Shown piece by piece: positions 1 to 8,800 of a stretch of DNA of 64,000 nucleotides; within the stretch, counting starts at the first letter, position 1; every line of letters starts with the position of its first letter. Below the pieces are notes generated by a model. That model had not been told where the DNA came from. It saw only the letters and a list, made by a program, of their open reading frames with translations, and did not search any database. This DNA is from Hyphomicrobium sp. NDB2Meth4 (lineage in GTDB: Bacteria > Pseudomonadota > Alphaproteobacteria > Rhizobiales > Hyphomicrobiaceae): assembly GCF_900117445.1 (NCBI RefSeq), contig NZ_FPEJ01000006.1, positions 110,379 to 174,378 of the forward strand, read 5' to 3'. A program made the position numbers and the translations under genes.

Positions 1-423
1 GTCGCGCAACAAGGATTTGAGCGTTGCCTCGGCGTTTTCGTCATTGAAATCGAGTTTCAGCGCCTCAACGCCAGGCAGCGCCTCCATTTCGAGGTAGTCG
101 ATAGCGACCACCTGGCCTTTGCCAGCCACGGACTGCACCCGCTCGGCTGCGATCTGACTCCAGCCGCCGGGCGCAGCACCGAGGTCGACGACGATGCCGC
201 CTGTTTTCAGGAAGTGGTACTTATCGTCGATCTCTTTCAGCTTGTAGGCGGCGCGCGAGCGCATGCCCTCGCGCTTGGCCGCTGCGACGTAGGGGTCGTT
301 GAGCTGGCGTTCGAGCCAGCGCTGCGATGAAGGGCGATGCTTGCGCGCGGTTTTCAAGCGCGTGTACATCTGACGCTGACCACCGCCGGGCCCTTTTTTT
401 GGTCCGCCGCTCTTCTGGCTCAT
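1..423 (-). CDS. rlmE: 23S rRNA (uridine-2'-O)-methyltransferase RlmE, 3' part cut off by the window
   Basis: The reverse strand from an ATG at 421-423 reads through 141 codons without a stop and runs off the left edge. Residues 55-66 contain SRAAYKLKEID, with the family's catalytic Lys at residue 61. This is followed by the SAM-binding motif VVDLGAAPGGWSQ. The basic N-terminus (KKGPGGG, ARKH) is typical of alphaproteobacterial RlmE/FtsJ, which 2'-O-methylates the A-loop of 23S rRNA. The start lies 12 bp behind the Ppx/GppA gene on the same strand, so the two are probably co-transcribed, a pairing common in rhizobia. Only the N-terminal two thirds is visible. Confidence 0.93.
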   Translation of the reverse strand, partial: MSQKSGGPKKGPGGGQRQMYTRLKTARKHRPSSQRWLERQLNDPYVAAAKREGMRSRAAYKLKEIDDKYHFLKTGGIVVDLGAAPGGWSQIAAERVQSVAGKGQVVAIDYLEMEALPGVEALKLDFNDENAEATLKSLLRD

Positions 424-435
424 TGGCTCTTGCTC

Positions 436-1629
436 TCAAACTGGGCGGCGGCGGCGACGCGCGGGGGCAAAAACGCCATCCTCAAGCATCAGCGTCGTCA
501 GGATACCTTCGCGAAGGCCGCGGTCGGCGACGCGCAGGCGTTCACACGGCCACATGCGCAGGATGGCTTCAAGGATGGCGCAGCCCGCGAGCACGAGATC
601 GGCGCGGTCGCGGCCGATGCAGGGTTCGGCGATGCGCTGCTCATAGCTGCGGCCAAGGAGATCGCCGGTTACGTCGCGGACGTCACCCACGCTGAGCCAG
701 CAGCCGTCGACGCGGTTGCGGTCGTAGCGCTTCAGGCCGAGCTGGATGCCGGCGACGGTGGTGACGGTGCCGGAGGTGCCGAGCATGTGCATGCGCCGGC
801 CGGCCAAGCGCCCGGCGAGTCCGTGTTGAGCCTCGAACGCGGCGAGCAGGCGGTGTGTTTCGGCGACCATCGCCTCGAACACGTCGGGCGTCACATGACG
901 GCCGCCGAAGCGTTCTGCCAGGGTGACGACGCCGATCGGCAGCGACGTCCAGGCAACCATGCAGTGCTGTGCGTCGACACGGCCGGAGAAGCGCCGGTCG
1001 CGCTGACGGTTGCGCCGGGACAGGTCGAGCAGGATCAGTTCAGAAGAGCCGCCACCGATGTCGAACACCAGGACGTAGTCGCAGCTGGGGTCGATCAGGG
1101 CAGCCGATCCGGAGACGGCGAGGCGGGCTTCGAGCTCGCGCGTGAGGATCTCGATCTCGAGGCCGAGCTTGTCGCGGACACGGGCAAGGAACTCCTCGCC
1201 GTTGACTGCGACGCGGCACGCTTCCGTGGCGACGAGGCGGGAGCGCCGGACCTTGGCGCGGCCCAGCTTAGAGGCGCAGACTCTCAAGGCGTCGAAGGTC
1301 CGCGTCATCGCCGCCTCGGAGAGACGGCCGCTCTGGCTGACGCCCTCACCCAGCCGAATGATGCGCGAGAAGGCATCGACGACGCGGAAGCCGCGGCGTG
1401 ACGGGCGGGCAAGCAGGAGCCGGCAGTTGTTGGTTCCGAGATCGAGCGCGCCATAGACGGCGTCGGTGCGCGCGTCGCGCTCGAGTTGCTGAGGCACCGA
1501 GCCTACGGCATCGCTGCCGGCCGTGCCTGAGGCAGAAAAATGAGCGGAAACCGCGGCTTGGAAATCGCCGCCATTGGCCGTGCCAACAGGCGCTTCGGTT
1601 GCGCCGCCCTCGTCGGGATAGCCCTGCAC
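436..1629 (-). CDS. Ppx/GppA family phosphatase (exopolyphosphatase / pppGpp phosphohydrolase)
   Basis: A 397-residue protein with the ASKHA fold signatures of the Ppx/GppA family: YGALDLGTNNCRLLL as phosphate-1 loop after an unusual N-terminal extension of about 57 residues, the second nucleotide loop VLVFDIGGGSSELIL, and GTSGTVTTVAG. Family members hydrolyse terminal phosphates of polyphosphate or convert pppGpp to ppGpp in the cytoplasm; which applies here cannot be told. The start chosen is a GTG with GGAG 10 bases upstream. Because the extension is low in recognisable structure, a start nearer residue 50 is possible. The C-terminus is Arg-rich. It lies 12 bp upstream of rlmE and is divergent from the M15 peptidase gene. 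Confidence 0.9.
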   Translation of the reverse strand: MQGYPDEGGATEAPVGTANGGDFQAAVSAHFSASGTAGSDAVGSVPQQLERDARTDAVYGALDLGTNNCRLLLARPSRRGFRVVDAFSRIIRLGEGVSQSGRLSEAAMTRTFDALRVCASKLGRAKVRRSRLVATEACRVAVNGEEFLARVRDKLGLEIEILTRELEARLAVSGSAALIDPSCDYVLVFDIGGGSSELILLDLSRRNRQRDRRFSGRVDAQHCMVAWTSLPIGVVTLAERFGGRHVTPDVFEAMVAETHRLLAAFEAQHGLAGRLAGRRMHMLGTSGTVTTVAGIQLGLKRYDRNRVDGCWLSVGDVRDVTGDLLGRSYEQRIAEPCIGRDRADLVLAGCAILEAILRMWPCERLRVADRGLREGILTTLMLEDGVFAPARRRRRPV

Positions 1630-1800
1630 AGTCCAAATTCTCCAGCGCCTGGCATGCGGCCCGGGAAGTGGGCAAGCGCGTCATCAGGCGTCTTTCTGGA
1701 TGACACTTGTCGACAGTCTAGCAGTAATCGGCGGGGCGTAAAGCGTAAGTCTCGGGAGCCTGCTATCCTCGCCGGGGCGTAGCTGAAATAGACTTAACCT

Positions 1801-2616
1801 ATGCTCCAGCAGGCTCTTTTTGCGACGATCGCCGCTCTTGTTGCTATGGCACTCCATGGCCAGAGCGCCGTTGCGGGTGCACTGGGCGATGCCGAGCGCG
1901 CCCGTCTGCTTGCCGCTTATCCGGGCTACCTCAACCGGATCGAAGGCAACGAACTCGTCTGGCAGGACGGCACGCGCATGCCGCTGGACGATGGCCGGGG
2001 GGCGAAGCGCTTCGAGGCTTGGATCGATGATCCCGACGTCGAGGACATGCTGTCCGTGCCCTACCCCGCGGGCGATGCCGTTTCACCGCCGGCCAGGAAC
2101 GTCGATCCAGGGCGGGCACGCAATCAAGCCTTCTTCGACAAGGTCTATGGCGACTGCCGCCGGGGCGAGGTGGAGCCGAATCTGACGCGCGTGGCATGGT
2201 TGCCAAAGCGCAGCAAACAGCGCCTTCCCTTCAACCGCCGCAACGGAGCAGCCGAAGCGCTCGCGGCGGTGAGCCGCGAACTGGACGATCTGCCGGACGC
2301 TTTCGACGTTTATCTGGTGCCTTCGGCCGGCACGCATAATTGCCGGGTTATCGCTGGGACCAACAGGGTATCGGCACATGGCCATGGCATCGCCATCGAT
2401 ATCGCGCTGAAGTGGGCGCACTACTGGCGCGATGCGATGAACGGCAACGATGGCGAAGTGGCCTTCCGGAACGAGATCCCGATGGAGATCGTGCGGATAT
2501 TCGAGCGGCACGGGTTCATCTGGGGTGGGCGCTGGTATCACTACGACACCATGCATTTCGAGTACCGGCCGGAACTCGTGGGGGTGCGTGGTGGCGGGGC
2601 GGGCTTAGCGAAATAG
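1801..2616 (+). CDS. secreted M15-family peptidase (VanY/D-Ala-D-Ala carboxypeptidase-like)
   Basis: 271 residues. An N-terminal signal peptide is visible: a hydrophobic stretch over residues 5-25 ending near SAVAGA. The C-terminal half has the zinc site of peptidase family M15: SAHGHGIAIDIA, with a ligand His at 193 and Asp at 200, and MHFEYRPEL with His 252. Members trim peptidoglycan stem peptides or act as endolysins in the periplasm. A VPSAGTHNCR segment precedes the first zinc motif, as in the M15C/VanY-like group. No strong ribosome binding site precedes the ATG. The gene is divergent from the Ppx/GppA gene across about 170 bp and lies just before tRNA-Gln. The substrate is inferred from the family. 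Confidence 0.83.
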   Translation: MLQQALFATIAALVAMALHGQSAVAGALGDAERARLLAAYPGYLNRIEGNELVWQDGTRMPLDDGRGAKRFEAWIDDPDVEDMLSVPYPAGDAVSPPARNVDPGRARNQAFFDKVYGDCRRGEVEPNLTRVAWLPKRSKQRLPFNRRNGAAEALAAVSRELDDLPDAFDVYLVPSAGTHNCRVIAGTNRVSAHGHGIAIDIALKWAHYWRDAMNGNDGEVAFRNEIPMEIVRIFERHGFIWGGRWYHYDTMHFEYRPELVGVRGGGAGLAK

Positions 2617-2713
2617 CCTGATCGCCGCGACCAGCGGTTGCCCGGTTGCGGAGGTGCGAAGCACCTGTTATATGCGGCCCTCCGGCGGCTAGCCCCGCCG
2701 ATGATCCCGGCAT

Positions 2714-2787
2714 TGGGGGATCGTCTAATGGTAGGACTGCAGACTCTGACTCTGCCTGTCTAGGTTCGAATCCTAGTCCCCCAGCCA
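2714..2787 (+). tRNA. tRNA-Gln (anticodon CTG), CCA encoded
   Basis: The cloverleaf can be folded by hand. The acceptor stem TGGGGGA pairs with TCCCCCA. The D arm is GTCT/GGAC. The anticodon stem GCAGA/TCTGC holds the loop CTCTGAC, giving anticodon CTG. The T arm is CTAGG/CCTAG with loop TTCGAAT, followed by discriminator G and an encoded CCA at 2785-2787. All stems pair. A tyrosine integrase starts 115 bp downstream in the same orientation, the usual arrangement of an island integrated at the 3' end of a tRNA gene. Confidence 0.95.
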
Positions 2788-2902
2788 ACAAAATCCGCAA
2801 AAAGATCAATGAAATCAAGCGTTTAAGCTCAAGCGCTGGCCACGCTTGCGGTCCCGTTCTACCTCTTTGGGATAGAATTTAGGGTAGAAAGCGGGGCGGT
2901 CG
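2760..2902 (+). other. probable attachment site: tRNA-Gln 3' end plus integrase upstream region
   Basis: The tRNA 3' half (T arm to CCA, 2760-2787) is the usual core for tRNA-targeting integrases. The 115 bp to the integrase ATG contain similar short stretches (AAGCGTTT, CAAGCGCT and ACGCTTGC around 2817-2847) that could be arm-type sites. A second copy of the tRNA end was looked for by eye in the intergenic regions of the window and not found, so the assignment rests on context only. Confidence 0.45.
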
Positions 2903-4261
2903 ATGCGGCCAATCAAGCCGACGCGCAAGGCGGGTCTTTGGACGCTGACGCGGTTCGTGCCGAAAGGCTTCCGGCACGTTGAGGCGCGCAAGGTCGTTCG
3001 CGTCAGCACCGGTATCCGAGTTGCTGATGATCCTGCGGGCATCCGTGCGCACGAGGCGGTTCAAGCGCTCAACTCGCAGTTGGAGGCGTACTGGCGCGGG
3101 CTCGATGCGGGCCAACCAGTTGCGCCGGTCAGCGCGACGACCGCGCGCGCTTATGTCGAGCAGATGCGCAGCCGTCATCTCCCTGCGGGCGGGTTGGACG
3201 GGAATGCAGTCGAAGAAATCGCGCGGCGAGTTGCAGCGCTGATGCGGGCGGGCGAGGCTGCGAACCCAACCTTGACGCTCAAGGCGCAACCGACGCCCAA
3301 ATCTGCACCGACCGCCGCGAAGCGCAGCGGCGTTGCATCATCGACCAAGATCGCCTTATCGACGCTGCTCGATGAATATGAAGCTTCGCAGAAGGTTCAG
3401 CTTGCGAAGTATTCGCCGGACCAGTTGCGCCGGTGGCGCAACGGACGCATCCGGGCCGTCGCAAACCTGAAACAGGTTCTCGGCGGTGATCGCTACATCG
3501 AAGACATCAGCCGCGACGACGCCCTGAACTTCCGGGATTGGTGGCAGGACCGGATCGTTGCGGGCGGGGTCAAGATCGATAGCGCCAATAAAGAAATCGG
3601 GATCATCAGCCGCATGGTGCATGTGCTGAACCGATCAAAGCGGCTCGGGTTAGAACTGGTCTTCAAGGAGCTTTGCATCGAGGGCGGCGGCTACGAGCAG
3701 CGCGCAGCCTACGCGGTCGATTTTGTGCAGAACAACATCCTCGCGGACGGTGCCCTCGATGGGCTGAACGACGAGGCCCGCGGCGTCGTCTACGTCTGCG
3801 CCGAAACCGGGATGCGCCCCGTCGAGATCGTCAACCTGACGAGGCGAACGATCCGCCTTGACTGCGACGTGCCCCATATCTTGGTGAAGCCTGAAGGCCG
3901 CGTCCTCAAGACCGATTACAGCGACCGACATTTCCCGCTTGTGGGCGTCGCGCTTAAAGTCATGAGCAGGAACCCGAACGGCTTTCCGAGCTACTTTGAC
4001 AAATCGCCCGTCCTTTCGGCGACCGTGAATAAGTATCTGTCAGCGCACAAGCTGCGGCCGACCTCAAAGCACAGCCTCTATTCGCTGCGTCATACGTTTG
4101 AGGATAGACTGACGGCGGTTGAGCCGCCCGAGAAGATCCAAGCCTATCTCATGGGCCATAAGTATGATCGACCGAAGTATGGCAGCCCGCCGTCGCTCGA
4201 ACAGTTGAAAGGCTGGCTCGACAAGATCGCCTTCCGCGCGCCAACATCATTTGAGCCATGA
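2903..4261 (+). CDS. tyrosine recombinase / phage-type integrase of the tRNA-Gln island
   Basis: 452 residues. The C-terminal catalytic domain shows the tyrosine recombinase residues: Arg 305 in ETGMRPVEI, the HSLYSLRHTF box with His 390, Arg 396 and His 397, then LMGH with His 419 and the likely nucleophile Tyr 426 (Tyr 421 is an alternative). The N-terminal half has a region rich in basic residues and an SAM-like core-binding segment around 165-260. The ATG follows a GGGGCGG ribosome binding site. The position directly after tRNA-Gln indicates site-specific integration there. Its stop overlaps the next ATG by 4 bases (ATGA), so that gene is translationally coupled. Confidence 0.9.
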   Translation: MRPIKPTRKAGLWTLTRFVPKGFRHVEARKVVRVSTGIRVADDPAGIRAHEAVQALNSQLEAYWRGLDAGQPVAPVSATTARAYVEQMRSRHLPAGGLDGNAVEEIARRVAALMRAGEAANPTLTLKAQPTPKSAPTAAKRSGVASSTKIALSTLLDEYEASQKVQLAKYSPDQLRRWRNGRIRAVANLKQVLGGDRYIEDISRDDALNFRDWWQDRIVAGGVKIDSANKEIGIISRMVHVLNRSKRLGLELVFKELCIEGGGYEQRAAYAVDFVQNNILADGALDGLNDEARGVVYVCAETGMRPVEIVNLTRRTIRLDCDVPHILVKPEGRVLKTDYSDRHFPLVGVALKVMSRNPNGFPSYFDKSPVLSATVNKYLSAHKLRPTSKHSLYSLRHTFEDRLTAVEPPEKIQAYLMGHKYDRPKYGSPPSLEQLKGWLDKIAFRAPTSFEP

Positions 4262-4794
4262 CAATCGAAATGCCCAAGATCGCCGCTGTGTCGGTCGTCA
4301 CCCCGAACCTGATCGACGTAACGTGGGCAACCGGCCGCTCGGAACGCATCGACCTCACCGGCTGGATCGCAACCGGCAGCACTATCCTCGCGCCGCTGAC
4401 CGATCCTGCCGTCTTCGCAACGGCGCGCGTTGACAAAAACGGCAGCGGTGTTTCGTGGGGTGGCGATGATGATCTCGCAATCGATGCGTTCCACCTATCC
4501 ATGATTGCCGGCGACGCCGCAGACGTTGCAGCCTACGACGCCGCGAAGGGGCGGCATGCGCGCGGCGAGGACGAACTGATCCCCGCCGCATTCGCCGACC
4601 GCCTGCTCGATGGCGAGAACAAGATCCGGGTATGGCGCGAGTATCGAGGCTTGTCCGTCGAGGCGTTAGCGAGCGCCGCGGGAATTGCGACGGATCAGAT
4701 CAGACAGATCGAAGACGATGCGCGCAGCGCATCGCCCGATGACGTTGGCAAGATCGCGGCGGCGCTGCGTATTGATGTCGATGATCTAGCGTAG
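4258..4794 (+). CDS. DUF2442 domain fused to XRE-type helix-turn-helix
   Basis: 178 residues. Residues about 5-80 (VSVVTPNLIDVTW ... GWIATGST ... DAFHLS) resemble DUF2442, a small domain often paired with DUF4160 in toxin-antitoxin-like loci. Residues about 120-178 form a Cro/CI-type HTH (WREYRGLSVEALASAAGI, then IRQIEDDARSASPDDVGKIA). The order is like an antitoxin carrying its own DNA-binding domain. It is coupled to the integrase by an ATGA overlap, so it could regulate the integrase or the island. No partner toxin is recognisable next to it. Confidence 0.65.
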   Translation: MTIEMPKIAAVSVVTPNLIDVTWATGRSERIDLTGWIATGSTILAPLTDPAVFATARVDKNGSGVSWGGDDDLAIDAFHLSMIAGDAADVAAYDAAKGRHARGEDELIPAAFADRLLDGENKIRVWREYRGLSVEALASAAGIATDQIRQIEDDARSASPDDVGKIAAALRIDVDDLA

Positions 4795-4916
4795 CGCGAA
4801 AAAGCTCTGCAACTGGACTGGCTCTCAAGTTTGCCTCGGCGTAGAGCACGAGAGCCGCGCAGATATACGCGGCCCTCATGAGCTTCGGCTCGCCCACCTT
4901 GGAAAAGGACATCACC

Positions 4917-5405
4917 ATGAACGCAGCAACCATCATCCGCCATCCGGCGGCGCCTAAGAAGGCCCGCACGCCACGTCCGCGCGGCGCCTCGGCATCCTAC
5001 GTCCGCCGCCAACGGCGGCAGCACATCGCCGCTACCGGCGTTGCCGCAGTCGCCATCGTCTTGACCGCGTTGTCCCTCTCGCATCTTGCGGCAGGCATCG
5101 CTCTCGTTACTGGCGCCCCCGCGCTCGAAGCTTGGGCACTCGCAATCGGCATTGACCTCGGGTTCCTCGCACTTGAACTCGCGCAACTATCCGCGGCCAC
5201 GCCTGCCGTTCGCCGTCAGATCGAGCGGTTTAGCCGCCCCGCCATCGTTGCGACCCTGGCCGTCTCGGCAGCGCTGAACGCATTTGCTTTTGGCGCAGCG
5301 GCCGAGGGGCTGATGCTATATCCGGCGGCAGCGCTTGGCATCGCGGTTCCTGCGCTCATCTACGCTTTGAGCCGAGTTGCCTTTGGCCTATCTGTTACCC
5401 GCTGA
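4917..5405 (+). CDS. small membrane protein, function unknown
   Basis: 162 residues from the ATG at 4917, preferred because GGAAAAGGA lies 7-15 bases upstream; a start at 4878 adds 13 residues. The first 40 residues are basic (KKARTPRPR, RRQRRQ). After that come four hydrophobic segments: roughly 42-66, 74-95, 108-135 and 138-158. A short basic stretch, RRQIERFSR, separates the pairs. This suggests four membrane helices with a basic cytoplasmic N-terminus. Similar small membrane proteins occur in conjugative and integrative elements of rhizobia, but I do not recognise the family. Confidence 0.6.
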   Translation: MNAATIIRHPAAPKKARTPRPRGASASYVRRQRRQHIAATGVAAVAIVLTALSLSHLAAGIALVTGAPALEAWALAIGIDLGFLALELAQLSAATPAVRRQIERFSRPAIVATLAVSAALNAFAFGAAAEGLMLYPAAALGIAVPALIYALSRVAFGLSVTR

Positions 5406-5414
5406 TCACGATAT

Positions 5415-5440
5415 GAGGGGGCGCCGCAAGGCGCCCTCTC
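5415..5440 (+). terminator. GC-rich hairpin with GNRA loop
   Basis: Eleven base pairs (5415-5425 with 5430-5440, one G-T) close a GCAA tetraloop. It lies 9 bp after the stop of the membrane protein gene and 6 bp before the GGAG of the next gene. No T-run follows, so it may be an mRNA-stabilising element or weak terminator. Confidence 0.4.
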
Positions 5441-5456
5441 TGCATTGGAGCATTCG

Positions 5457-5693
5457 ATGACGGGCAGCGAACTGCAAGCAATCCGGCGGCGCCTGAAACT
5501 GTCGCTCGTCCGCTTCGGCCTCGCCCTTGGGTACAGCGGCGCCGACAAGAACGTTCAAACGACGATGCGCAGATATGAGGCGGACGAAAAGCCGATCCCG
5601 CCATGGATCGCCCGGCTTGCGATCATGTTCGACCGTTACGGCGTCCCGGATGATTTCCGCGACGAGGACGAGCGCTTGCCTGGGACCGAATGA
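5457..5693 (+). CDS. small HTH-type DNA-binding protein
   Basis: 78 residues from the ATG at 5457, chosen because GGAG ends 6 bases upstream; a TTG at 5445 would overlap that site. The sequence TGSELQAIRRRLKLSLVRFG, then ALGYSG and TTMRRYE, resembles the compact HTH of small XRE-like proteins with a phage-repressor fold. The remaining part (PPWIARLAIMFDRYG) fits a final helix. It is probably a transcription regulator of the island. It precedes the helicase gene in the same direction, separated by 125 bp. Confidence 0.6.
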   Translation: MTGSELQAIRRRLKLSLVRFGLALGYSGADKNVQTTMRRYEADEKPIPPWIARLAIMFDRYGVPDDFRDEDERLPGTE

Positions 5694-5818
5694 TCGACTG
5701 GCCACCCCCCTCATCCCAAGACGCACCTTGCTTTTTCTCCGCGCGCCAAATTTGATCTCCCCCGCAAGCGCTCTAAAAGGGTCGCTGGTATAGAAGGCGT
5801 GGTGGGGGCATACCGGTT

Positions 5819-8800
5819 TTGACTAGGCCATTTTTCAAGCACAGCATTGATGCGTTGGAGACGGAGTTCGCCCAGCGGCAGGACGATGCCTCATTCCTAC
5901 AGGCGCTGCTCGATGAACTTGAATACCGCTCAACCCAACGCGCGGCGCGTCTGCGGAACCGTGTTACGGAGCGCCTCGGGCTAGCAGACGGCGCGGCCAA
6001 TGGACAGACGAAACAACTCGGCACGGAGCCGGAATTGATCGCTGACGACGCCTTCGATTTCGAACAGGATGACGCGCCGACTACGGAGGAGAGCCCGACG
6101 CCGGAAACGACCTTTCTCGCACCGCGCGATGAGCCGCGACCCGAGTTTCCGCCGATCACCAATGATGCCGTTTCTGTTCTGACCGCATGGACCGCGCTAG
6201 AAGTTCTGTCCCCGCCATCCTTCAGGCGGGAGACCGATCTCACCGGCGGCGACCGCTCGGCCGTCGTGCGGCTCGATGGCGCTAAGCTCGCTTGGGAAGA
6301 CACGCGCGGCGGGCGCAAGAACTACCGGCTTTATCACCAAGTCGTCTTGGGAACGGTCAAGCTGGATGAAGCGGTTGCCACGCTGGTCGCGCGCTACGGC
6401 GATACGCAGGCCGAGCGCATAGGGTCGCGCGGCGAGGCGATCCTTGCGACCATCATACTCGACAAAGCGGGTAGGCCGGTGGAGGAACCCGCCGTTGCCA
6501 TCTCAAGCTTTGGCTGGGGCGTGCCACGCGCGCTGGCAGGCGACCTCACTTCGCTTGGCGGATGGCAGGCCGCTGAGCAGCCGCTCGTCGAGAAGCTCGA
6601 CAAGCTGATACGCCGCCAAGATCAGAACGGCGAGCTATTGCCACTCGACCGCGACACCATTGCTAAGGCGTACCAGTGGCTAGTCAAGACGCTGGGTCTA
6701 CCGGCATCGCTGATCAATGCGCCGCGCTTTTCGGTTCGAACCTATCAATACTTCAAGAACAGCGACGCGCCGGAACCACTTCTGCTCAACAGCTTCTTCC
6801 TTGGTGACCTAGCGACAGCCGCGTCTTCCTTTCGCGACGGCAAGGAAACGGGCAACCTTAAGCGCTACCTCGGTCTCGATAGGCCGGTGAGACGGCGCAA
6901 CCTACTCGATGAGCCCGAGGCTGTGACTGAGGCGCTATCGCCAAGAAATTTTCCGGCAGCGCGTTGGCCGGGCAAGGGACGCCATCCCCTGGTGCTATTG
7001 CAGCAAGCCGCAGTCAACCTTGCCATGCGCGACTTAAAAACTGATGGCATCCTCGCGGTCAATGGACCGCCCGGCACCGGCAAGACGACACTGCTACGAG
7101 ACATCGTTGCAAGCGTAATCTGCGCGCGCGCCGAGGTCATGGCGGACTACGGCGATCCCGCCGACGCCTTCACAAACTCCGGCCAGCGGTTGAGCGCTGG
7201 CAGTGCGTGGCTCCACCTCTATAAGCTCGACCCGCGGCTTAAGGGCTTCGAGATGCTGATCGCCTCGTCCAACAACAAGGCGGTCGAGAACGTGAGTGCC
7301 GAGCTACCCGGAAGCGATGCCGTCGCCGCCGACGCGTCCGGTCTTCGCTACTTCAAAACATTATCGGATGGCTTATTGGAGGAAGAGACTTGGGGCCTGG
7401 TCGCCGCAGTGCTCGGCAACGCGAAGAACCGCAGCGCATTCCGCAATGGCTTCTGGTGGGACGATGAGGTCGGCATGGCGCGCTACCTTGCTCATGCTGC
7501 TGGAACGCCACAGTCCATCGAGATCGCCGACGAGGACGGCAAAATAGTCGAGAAGCGCGCCCCCCGCATCGTTACCGACGAGGAAGCGCCGCGCGATCCG
7601 CATCATGCTCAACAGCGATGGAAGACCGCGCGCAAGGCATTTGTCGCGGCACTAGAAAAAAGCCGGAAGGCACAAAGGAAACTTGAAGCGGTCCGCCGCT
7701 TGATGGACGAGATGCCAACGATATCGGAGGCGGCTCAGAGTTCCGCTATCCGCACTGAGCAGGCTCGACGCTCGCATCATCGGGCCAAAGCCTTAAACGC
7801 GCAGAGCGCGCAATTGCTGAGCCTATGTGACACACATCAAATGCAGGCCGCCCGCGAGCTGCAATCCCATGCGATGATGCAGCCGGGGTTCTTCGCGCGC
7901 CTTTTCTCAACCGCGCGCTTTCGCGAATGGCGCGCAAGTGAGGCAAAGCTAAAGAGCAAACTCAGTGCTACCCGGGACAAGCGTCAAACGGCTGAATCAA
8001 CTCTCAACGCCTCGGCGAAGGCGTTGGCTGACGCCGAATGTGAACGGGACGCCGCCGAAGCCGATCACGAAAAGGCGCAGAAGCGGCTTTACGACGCCGA
8101 GGAACTGCTAGGTGCTTGGCGGGCGGCGCTTGGTGAGCGCATGATCGATGCTTCGTTTGCCGAACGTAGTCACGAAGATCGCCACTTGCTCGCAGCCTGG
8201 TTCGACGATGAGACGCATCGGCTCCGCGATGACGTATTCATCGCCGCCATGGCGTTGCACAAGGCGTTCGCCGACGCGGCAGCGAAACCGCTGCGCCACA
8301 ATCTTGGCGCGCTGATGAATGTCTTTGCCGGCCGCCAGATGCCGGATGCGGTGAAGCAAGCGCTCGTCTCTGACCTTTGGGGGTCGCTGTTCCTTCTGGT
8401 CCCGGCGGTATCGACGACGTTCGCTTCCGTCGAGCGGATGCTGGGACAATTACCGCCTGAGACGTTGGGATGGCTACTCATTGACGAAGCCGGTCAGGCC
8501 CTGCCGCAGGCCGCGGTCGGCGCCCTGATGCGAAGCCGCCGGGCGATCATCGTCGGCGATCCGATGCAAATCGAGCCGGTTGTGGCTCTGCCCGACATCC
8601 TGACGCAAGCAATTTGCCGGACCTTCGGGATCGACCCGGATCGGTTCAATGCACCGGCCGCTTCCGTGCAGACGTTGGCCGACGCCGCGACGCCGTATGT
8701 CGCGGAGTTCCATAACCGCTACGGCTCGCGCACGGTTGGTGTACCGCTTCTCGTCCATCGGCGATGCGATGATCCGATGTTCGCGATCTCCAATGCTGTC

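Noticed and set aside
337..1401. Plus-strand frame of 354 codons opposite the Ppx/GppA gene
   Set aside because: The minus strand encodes a recognisable phosphatase; the plus frame has no recognisable content.
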